Below, piece by piece: positions 1 to 4,396 of a stretch of 5,890 nucleotides of DNA (position 1 is its first letter; each line of letters starts with the position of its first letter). A model generated the notes under the pieces. That model was not told the DNA's origin, did no database searches, and saw only the letters and a list, made by a program, of their open reading frames with translations. The DNA lies in NCBI GenBank assembly GCA_016784625.1, contig JADHUF010000071.1:1-5890 (forward strand), given 5' to 3'. The DNA comes from Candidatus Nitrosopumilus sp. GTDB taxonomy: Archaea > Thermoproteota > Nitrososphaeria > Nitrososphaerales > Nitrosopumilaceae. A program made the translations under genes and the position numbers.

Positions 1-1
1 A

Positions 2-100
2 ACACCAGAACCTGAACCAACACCAGAACCTGAACCAACACCAGAACCTGAACCAACACCAGAACCTGAACCAACACCAGAACCTGAACCAACACCAGAA
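2..100 (+). repeat. 18-bp perfect tandem repeat in the alba N-terminal tail
   Basis: Five identical consecutive 18-base units (acaccagaacctgaacca) occupy 2-91, and a sixth begins at 92 and diverges at 101. The array continues past the left edge (base 1 also fits the unit), so the copy number is unknown. Each unit is in frame and encodes TPEPEP. Synonymous positions are identical in every copy, which points to recent expansion by slippage or unequal recombination. The tract is about 50% GC and C-rich, unlike the AT-rich surroundings. Confidence 0.97.
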
Positions 101-409
101 TCTACTGATGATGCATCTGATTCGCCTAAACCGCCAGAAGAGCGTGATATAATTTTCGTTGGCACAAAACCCATTATGACTTATGTTTCTGCAACTTTAA
201 CACAACTATCTACAAGAAAGACTGTTACTATCAAGGCTAGAGGAAAAAGAATCACACAAGCTGTAGATGTATCTCAAATGATTGTAAAAAGAATGGATTC
301 AGTGGGTTATGTTATTAGTGATGTGAGAATTTCATCTGATTCTCTTACTTCTCAAGATGGAAAACAGCGTAATGTTTCTACAATGGAAATTGATCTTTCA
401 AAAAACTAG
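2..409 (+). CDS. albA: Alba-family DNA/RNA-binding protein with a proline/glutamate-rich N-terminal tail (5' partial)
   Basis: The reading frame is open from the left edge to TAG at 407-409, giving 135 visible residues; the true start lies outside the window. Residues 1-33 are TPEPEP repeats, 34-47 an acidic/proline linker, and from about residue 48 a complete Alba domain begins. The domain shows the N-terminal motif FVGTKPIMTYV (52-62), the core TIKARGKRITQAVD (76-89) with basic DNA-contact residues K78, R80, K82 and R83, and the C-terminal signature TSQDGKQRNVSTMEI. Alba is a dimeric archaeal chromatin protein that coats, bridges and stiffens DNA and also binds RNA. Compared with Sulfolobus Alba as I recall it, the acetylated Lys16 is Thr55 here while Lys17 is kept (K56), and interface Phe60 is Met98. 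The first in-frame ATG in view (176) lies inside the domain beta-strand and cannot be the start. Function is confident from motifs; the tail's role is unknown. Confidence 0.93.
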   Translation, partial: TPEPEPTPEPEPTPEPEPTPEPEPTPEPEPTPESTDDASDSPKPPEERDIIFVGTKPIMTYVSATLTQLSTRKTVTIKARGKRITQAVDVSQMIVKRMDSVGYVISDVRISSDSLTSQDGKQRNVSTMEIDLSKN

Positions 410-629
410 TTTAAGAAATTTAATTTTTCTTGCAATTGGAATTTTAATTATTGGAATCTCCATTAGTCTTACTGGGTATTCGTGTGGGATACAACATATG
501 ACGATTTTAAACGAAATCACTTCATATGAGAAATCTTTAGAACCTGAATTCTGTGAAATTATAGTTGAGAAAATTGATTTGTTTAATGATGATTGTGAAC
601 CTCAAATAGAAATTTTAGATTGTGGTTAA
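390..629 (+). CDS. Small single-span membrane protein with cysteine-bearing outer domain, function unknown
   Basis: I do not recognise a family. From a TTG at 390 the protein has 79 residues. A short basic N-terminus (MIFQKTSLRN) leads into one hydrophobic helix (about residues 10-30, rich in I/L/G), then an acidic domain of about 48 residues. Four cysteines lie at 32, 55, 69 and 78, the first just after the helix and the last next to the C-terminus (DCG). Lys/Arg before the helix predict a cytoplasmic N-terminus and an outside C-terminal domain, where the cysteines could pair. In-frame ATGs at 357 and 372 would give 90 or 85 residues with a much longer overlap into alba; TTG 390 overlaps by only 20 nt, so it is preferred but unproven. 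Its TAA (627-629) abuts exactly the stop of the convergent exporter gene, which supports it being real. It is probably co-transcribed with alba. Confidence 0.6.
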   Translation: MIFQKTSLRNLIFLAIGILIIGISISLTGYSCGIQHMTILNEITSYEKSLEPEFCEIIVEKIDLFNDDCEPQIEILDCG

Positions 630-1246
630 GGAAATAATTCTGTCAAAAATCTAATTCCAAAATAAACTAACATTCCACTTAACACTATCATCAATATTTT
701 ATAATTTTTGTTAGACAGAATTTTTGAACTTTTTGATGCAAGAAATGCAACTATTCCTAACCATGCAAAATCCATCCAAATATGTAATACAAATACGATT
801 AGTATACCTGCAAATGCCCACATTAACATTGCATCTGAAATTAATTTGAATCCTATAGTTAACCACCAAATTATGAAAAATGGATTTAATGCACTTAGTA
901 TAATTCCTGTAAATAATGGACCTTGTTTTAAATTTGAAAAGTTGTTTTCTTTTTTTACAAATATTGTTCTAATCTGAATTGTTGCAAATACAAAAAGTGT
1001 AATTGCTCCAAAAATGGAAATTATAGTTCTAAACTCTGGAAATATTTCTAAAGAAAAAACTCCTACTCCTAATAGAATCACTAATGGTAATTCAACAATT
1101 GTATGACCAATTGCCATTTTCAAACCTGCTTTTGTGCCTTGTCTTAATCCATACGATACATTTGCTGCAAAAAGAGGTCCAGGTGCCATAACTCCTGATG
1201 CTGAAATTACGATGACTAGTATTGCAAATTCAAGGATCTGAACCAT
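626..1246 (-). CDS. LysE/RhtB-family amino-acid (or related small-molecule) exporter
   Basis: A 206-residue, very hydrophobic protein from ATG (1246-1244) to TAA (628-626), the usual length for the LysE/RhtB/CadD superfamily of inner-membrane exporters. About six membrane helices can be placed at roughly 4-26, 46-66, 74-95, 110-133, 143-170 and 182-202. Family marks are the PGP motif after helix 1 (residues 22-24, in a GVMAPGPLFAANVSYGLRQG context), the LNP motif (120-122) followed by an aromatic stretch (FFIIWW), and Asp159 in helix 5 (WMDFAW). Members typically export lysine, arginine, threonine or homoserine by exchange with protons; the substrate here cannot be read from sequence. It lies downstream of and in the same direction as the PAC2 gene, 50 bp away, with its own TATA-like element. 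Its 3' end overlaps the opposite-strand small gene by 4 bp. Confidence 0.87.
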   Translation of the reverse strand: MVQILEFAILVIVISASGVMAPGPLFAANVSYGLRQGTKAGLKMAIGHTIVELPLVILLGVGVFSLEIFPEFRTIISIFGAITLFVFATIQIRTIFVKKENNFSNLKQGPLFTGIILSALNPFFIIWWLTIGFKLISDAMLMWAFAGILIVFVLHIWMDFAWLGIVAFLASKSSKILSNKNYKILMIVLSGMLVYFGIRFLTELFP

Positions 1247-1275
1247 TATCTTTTGATATTATCTTTTAGTTATGG

Positions 1276-1283
1276 GATAAATA
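1276..1283 (-). promoter_or_regulatory. TATA-like element for the LysE-family gene
   Basis: On the minus strand this reads TATTTATC, centred about 33 nt before the ATG. With the usual archaeal spacing of about 26 nt, transcription would start around 1253 and leave a leader of only some 7 nt. It suggests the exporter can be transcribed independently of the upstream PAC2 gene. Judged by sequence and spacing only. Confidence 0.4.
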
Positions 1284-1296
1284 CAATTAAATTTTT

Positions 1297-2010
1297 TTAC
1301 CTATACATAGAATCTTTTAGATGTTTTGATTCCTCTTCTGTTTCTTTAATTGTCTTTTCAGCTTTTTCTGCTTCTTGTTGTAATGATGGAATGTTACATG
1401 AAGCTCCAGGAATTAATTTAGACATTGCAATACAAAGTTGTGCACTTGATTTAAAATCTGGGCCTTTTCCATCTGTATAAAAAATTATCACAATTACGTC
1501 TTGACCTGTTGTACTTCCTTCATTTAACAACATTGCTGGAATCCCTGGTACTGTTCCATGTTCTAAAACTTTCAAACCTGCTTCTTTAATTTTTGTTCTA
1601 GCTGCATCTGTGCTTCCAATTCCCATCATTTCTTCATTACCGTCTGGTGATTTGACTGCAACACTACTAACAATTAATCCGATTTTGTGTTTCTTTGCCC
1701 AGTCTAGCATTGTATTAGATACCTCTCTGTGCAATGATTGATCAAGAGTTAGATATGACAAAAATACTCCTACCTTCAAATCTTCATTAACAAAAATTCT
1801 AGTTGGATAGTTTGGCCCACCATCTTTAATTACACTAATTGGTGGAAAACTATCTGAATCAATATTTCCTACTAATTCAAACTGTGATGTATGTATCATT
1901 GATTCAGTTGCAATTGCGCTACTAAATCCTACTGATGGGAATCCATCAATAAGATACCCTCCTTCCAAATTTATTGATTTTAATTCATTAATTCTAATTT
2001 TTGAAGACAA
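1297..2010 (-). CDS. PAC2-family proteasome assembly chaperone/activator with C-terminal HbYX motif
   Basis: A 237-residue protein of the PAC2 superfamily (archaeal PbaA/PbaB and eukaryotic PAC2 relatives), which help assemble or activate the 20S proteasome. Visible family features are the N-terminal strand plus glycine loop YLIDGFPSVGFSSAIA (19-34), the central VSSVAVKSPDG region, and GTVPGIPAMLL (152-162). After the globular domain come a charged, probable coiled-coil helix (about 209-233, E/K-rich) and the terminal residues Met-Tyr-Arg. This fits the HbYX (hydrophobic-Tyr-any) tail that docks in alpha-ring pockets of the proteasome. The start is TTG (2010-2008): the upstream in-frame stop is at 2046-2044, no ATG or GTG lies between, and the next Met (38) would delete the conserved first strand. 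It begins 49 bp after the deoxyhypusine synthase gene. A TATA-like element about 26 nt upstream of the TTG supports this start as leaderless. Confidence 0.85.
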   Translation of the reverse strand: MSSKIRINELKSINLEGGYLIDGFPSVGFSSAIATESMIHTSQFELVGNIDSDSFPPISVIKDGGPNYPTRIFVNEDLKVGVFLSYLTLDQSLHREVSNTMLDWAKKHKIGLIVSSVAVKSPDGNEEMMGIGSTDAARTKIKEAGLKVLEHGTVPGIPAMLLNEGSTTGQDVIVIIFYTDGKGPDFKSSAQLCIAMSKLIPGASCNIPSLQQEAEKAEKTIKETEEESKHLKDSMYR

Positions 2011-2031
2011 TGAATAATTTTTGTATTGATA

Positions 2032-2040
2032 GGATAATAG
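2032..2040 (-). promoter_or_regulatory. TATA-like element for the PAC2-family gene
   Basis: The minus strand reads CTATTATCC, preceded by an A-rich stretch that could serve as BRE. It is centred about 26 nt before the TTG start, the spacing expected if the transcript begins at the start codon. The A/T-rich background makes chance matches easy. Confidence 0.33.
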
Positions 2041-2059
2041 TTTTTATCTAATTTTGAAT

Positions 2060-3001
2060 CTATTTTTTTAATTTTGAAACAAGTGCTGCATAGATAAATG
2101 GCAATATTGTTGTCACTTCTGCATGTAATGTTGTCTGTCTTGCATTTTGTGTAACTTTTCCCCATGAAATTGCCTCTTTGACTAGTGCTCCACTAAGACT
2201 TCCATCAAATTCTTGTGCAGTTGTAATGTAAAATGCATAATCTAATCCATCTCTATATTGATTCCACCATAATGTGTGATGTTTTGAAATTCCTCCTCCA
2301 ATCATAAATGCGCCTGATTTTTTCGCTTTGAAAATTAAACCAGAAAGCAATTCTGAATCTCCTACTATGTTTAATTTAAAATCACTATGTTTTTGTGTGA
2401 ACATCCAAATTTGACTTCCTACAGCTCCATCCATAATTCCTGGAACTATTACACTAACATCATTTTTGTATGCCCAATAAAGATACGAGTCTTCTCCCAA
2501 ATGTTTTCCAATCATTTTGCATATTTCCGCAGTACTCATCTCCCTTGTTCCGTTTTGATATTCTTTTTCTAAAAATGACTGTATTTTTTCTTCAATGATT
2601 GGGCCATAACTTTCCATAGGCACAAGTACATTTCCTAATCTGTGAATATCTTGATCTGCTAACTCTTTGTCATCCATTGTAAATGATCCTGTTTTGTAAT
2701 GTGAAAAATGTCTTGCAATATCATGATCTAATGATCCACAAGTTACCATGGCAACATCAAACCATTTATTTTTGATCATATCTTTGATGATTCCTCTTAA
2801 CCCTGTTGACATTACAGCTGCTACAAATGAAATGAATCTAAGACATTGATCATCTGAAATCATTTTTGTTAAAATGTCTAATCCGTCTGCTAGGTTTACT
2901 GATTCAAATCCTCCTGATTTAGATAACTCTTCAAATATTTTTTCTATTGATGTAGTTGAATCAATCTCTATATCTTTAACTGGAGGGCCTGGTTCTATCA
3001 T
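2060..3001 (-). CDS. dys: Deoxyhypusine synthase
   Basis: A 313-residue protein from ATG (3001-2999) to TAG (2062-2060), matching the usual archaeal length. The enzyme uses NAD and spermidine to transfer an aminobutyl group to one lysine of translation factor aIF5A, the first step of hypusine formation, in the cytoplasm. Motifs in order are FVAAVMSTGLRGIIKDMI (59-76), MVTCGSLDHDIAR (85-97), VPGIMDGAVGSQ (186-197), GGGISKHH (235-242), TAQEFDGSLSG (261-271) and EAISWGK (276-282). Lys282 corresponds to the catalytic lysine (human Lys329) that forms the enzyme-imine intermediate, so the enzyme appears intact. The N-terminal 15 residues are not recognisably conserved. It is divergently transcribed from ino1 and lies upstream of the PAC2-family gene. 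Identification is very secure from the C-terminal half. Confidence 0.96.
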   Translation of the reverse strand: MIEPGPPVKDIEIDSTTSIEKIFEELSKSGGFESVNLADGLDILTKMISDDQCLRFISFVAAVMSTGLRGIIKDMIKNKWFDVAMVTCGSLDHDIARHFSHYKTGSFTMDDKELADQDIHRLGNVLVPMESYGPIIEEKIQSFLEKEYQNGTREMSTAEICKMIGKHLGEDSYLYWAYKNDVSVIVPGIMDGAVGSQIWMFTQKHSDFKLNIVGDSELLSGLIFKAKKSGAFMIGGGISKHHTLWWNQYRDGLDYAFYITTAQEFDGSLSGALVKEAISWGKVTQNARQTTLHAEVTTILPFIYAALVSKLKK

Positions 3002-3002
3002 A

Positions 3003-3054
3003 ATTTCAATCGTTGTTGGCGAGTATAAATTTCTGTCTTAATTGAAATCGTTGT
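3003..3054. repeat. Paired short motifs in the divergent dys/ino1 promoter region
   Basis: ATTTCAAT (3003-3010) and ATTGAAAT (3041-3048) are perfect 8-bp inverted copies, and each runs into a CGTTGT hexamer in the same orientation, so AATCGTTGT is also directly repeated at 3008-3016 and 3046-3054 (38-bp offset). The pair flanks the dys TATA box. It could be a regulator-binding site for one or both genes, or chance in AT-rich DNA. Confidence 0.35.
3023..3031 (-). promoter_or_regulatory. TATA box for deoxyhypusine synthase
   Basis: The minus strand reads AATTTATAC, a good archaeal TATA box, preceded by a purine-rich CAGAAA that could be the BRE. Its centre is about 25-26 nt before the ATG, so transcription should begin at or next to the A of the start codon, giving a leaderless mRNA. 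No Shine-Dalgarno sequence is visible before the ATG, which agrees. Confidence 0.6.
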
Positions 3055-3073
3055 ACCATTTTTCTAAGAAAAC

Positions 3074-3079
3074 TTTTAA
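3074..3079 (+). promoter_or_regulatory. TATA-like element for ino1
   Basis: TTTTAA is preceded by AAGAAAAC (possible BRE) and centred about 28 nt before the ATG at 3105. This predicts a leaderless or nearly leaderless transcript. There is no Shine-Dalgarno motif before the ATG, and an in-frame TAG sits directly in front of it (3102-3104). Confidence 0.42.
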
Positions 3080-3104
3080 CCCGCTTAATGGCACCACTTT
3101 TTAG

Positions 3105-4199
3105 ATGGGCAGTAGAATCAAAGTTGGTTTAGTAGGTATTGGTAATTGTTTTTCTGGATTAATTGAAGGAATTGAATACTATCGACAAAATCCCTCTCAA
3201 GAGGTTACTGGAATTATTCATGAAAAATTAGCTGGGTATGGAATTCATGATATTGATTTTGTATGTGGATTTGATGTGGGTGAAAACAAAGTTGGAAAAC
3301 CTCTCAATGAAGCAATTTATGAATATCCAAACATGGTTGACTGGATCCCAAAAGATCAAATGCCCAAAACAGATGCCAAAGTCTATGAAAGTCCTATCTT
3401 AGATGGGGTTGGAGTATGGGTAGAAAATAGAATTAAGCCAATTCAAAGTTCTAAAACTACTGAACAGATTGCTGATGAAGTAAAACAAGTACTCAAAGAT
3501 ACTGGAGTTGAAGTTATTGTATCTTATTTGCCTGTTGGCTCTGATAAAGTAACTGAGTTCTGGGCTCAAATCTGTCTTGACACAAATACTGCTTTTGTAA
3601 ATTGTATACCTTCGTTTATTGCATCTGATGAAGCATGGGCCAAAAAATTTGAAGAAAAAAACATTCCTTGTATTGGTGATGATATCAAAGGTCAAGTTGG
3701 TGCAACTATAGTGCATAGAACCTTGGCTAAATTATGTAGTGATAGAGGAACCAAAATTGAAAAAACATATCAAATCAATGTTGGTGGAAACACTGATTTT
3801 CTAAACATGAAAGAACAAGATAGACTAGCCTCAAAGAGAATCTCTAAAACCGAAAGTGTTCAAAGTCAACTTAAAGAAAGACTAGATGATGATCAAATCT
3901 ATGTTGGTCCTTCTGATTTTATTCCATTTTTAGGTAATACAAAACTCATGTTTATGAGAATTGAGGGTCGCCAATGGGCAAACATCCCATACAATATGGA
4001 AGTTCGTTTAGAAGTCGATGATAAAGCAAATTCTGCTGGAATCGTAATTGATGCAATCAGATTGGCAAGAATTGCCCTTGATAGGGGAGTTGGCGGACCA
4101 ATCAAACCTGCAAGTGCTTATTTGATGAAACATCCAATAGAACAAACTTCTGATGTTGCAGCAAAAACTGCATGTGAAAAGTTTGTTGCTGGGGAATAA
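3105..4199 (+). CDS. ino1: Inositol-3-phosphate synthase (myo-inositol-1-phosphate synthase)
   Basis: A 364-residue protein that converts glucose 6-phosphate to inositol 1-phosphate with enzyme-bound NAD, the committed step to inositol headgroups of archaeal ether lipids and other inositol compounds. The N-terminal Rossmann loop is VGLVGIGNCFSG (7-18). Further marks are VSYLPVGSD (139-147), GDDIKGQVGATIVHR (191-205), NVGGNTDFLNM (225-235), SKRISKTESVQ (243-253) and VGPSDFIPFLGNTK (267-280). IEGR and NSAGIVIDAIR follow, ending with ALDRGVGGPI. These match the short archaeal/actinobacterial class (as in Mycobacterium Ino1), not the longer eukaryotic form. The ATG is the only plausible start because an in-frame stop immediately precedes it. 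It is divergent from dys and followed by a 197-bp gap before smc. Length and motifs indicate an intact enzyme. Confidence 0.95.
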   Translation: MGSRIKVGLVGIGNCFSGLIEGIEYYRQNPSQEVTGIIHEKLAGYGIHDIDFVCGFDVGENKVGKPLNEAIYEYPNMVDWIPKDQMPKTDAKVYESPILDGVGVWVENRIKPIQSSKTTEQIADEVKQVLKDTGVEVIVSYLPVGSDKVTEFWAQICLDTNTAFVNCIPSFIASDEAWAKKFEEKNIPCIGDDIKGQVGATIVHRTLAKLCSDRGTKIEKTYQINVGGNTDFLNMKEQDRLASKRISKTESVQSQLKERLDDDQIYVGPSDFIPFLGNTKLMFMRIEGRQWANIPYNMEVRLEVDDKANSAGIVIDAIRLARIALDRGVGGPIKPASAYLMKHPIEQTSDVAAKTACEKFVAGE

Positions 4200-4328
4200 T
4201 CATTGAAATTTATTTGAATCTAGAAAAACTTCATAATCATATGTAGGCACAATTAGGTACATTTTATTCTAAAAAACACTCACTAACAATTCACATCGCT
4301 ACGAAAAATATCATAATGAAACAAGAAA

Positions 4329-4340
4329 AATTGCGCAATT
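4329..4340. promoter_or_regulatory. 12-bp perfect palindrome upstream of smc
   Basis: AATTGCGCAATT is a perfect palindrome with a GC core in an otherwise AT-rich 197-bp gap (4200-4396) between ino1 and smc. A weak TATA-like AAATATCA at about 4305-4312 lies some 26 nt before its middle, so a transcript starting there would begin inside the palindrome. It could be an operator; no hairpin loop and no T-run follow, so it is not a terminator. I see no RNA gene or convincing coding sequence elsewhere in this gap. Confidence 0.3.
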
Positions 4341-4365
4341 ATGTCAACTAAACTTGTTAACCATC

Positions 4366-4373
4366 GATTATCC
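4366..4373 (+). promoter_or_regulatory. Weak TATA-like element for smc
   Basis: GATTATCC is centred about 27 nt before the TTG start of smc. It resembles the ATTATCC core at the same spacing before the PAC2-family TTG start. It would give a leaderless mRNA starting at the TTG, but the match to a TATA box is poor and a more distal start near the palindrome is equally possible. Confidence 0.25.
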
Positions 4374-4396
4374 GACCTATTGAATAAAGATCGCTA

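Noticed and set aside
1..100. CRISPR-like or intergenic repeat array
   Set aside because: The units are contiguous, 18 bp, without spacers, and stay in frame with the Alba domain, so this is a coding tandem repeat.
708..977. 89-codon open frame on the + strand inside the exporter gene
   Set aside because: It is the antisense shadow of a clear LysE-family protein; its translation has no recognisable features and no separate promoter.
1980..2165. 61-codon minus-strand frame across the dys/PAC2 junction
   Set aside because: It overlaps the conserved C-terminus of deoxyhypusine synthase in another frame and has no family resemblance.
3399..4105. Two minus-strand open frames opposite ino1
   Set aside because: Both are antisense to a strongly conserved enzyme; the translations are composition-driven with no motifs.
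4200..4275. Possible ino1 terminator (T-rich stretches around 4259-4270)
   Set aside because: There is no hairpin or uninterrupted T-run; T-richness in DNA this AT-rich is not informative.
4316..4351. 11-codon ATG-to-TAA frame as a possible upstream ORF of smc
   Set aside because: It is too short to support, with no ribosome-binding signal or other coding evidence.
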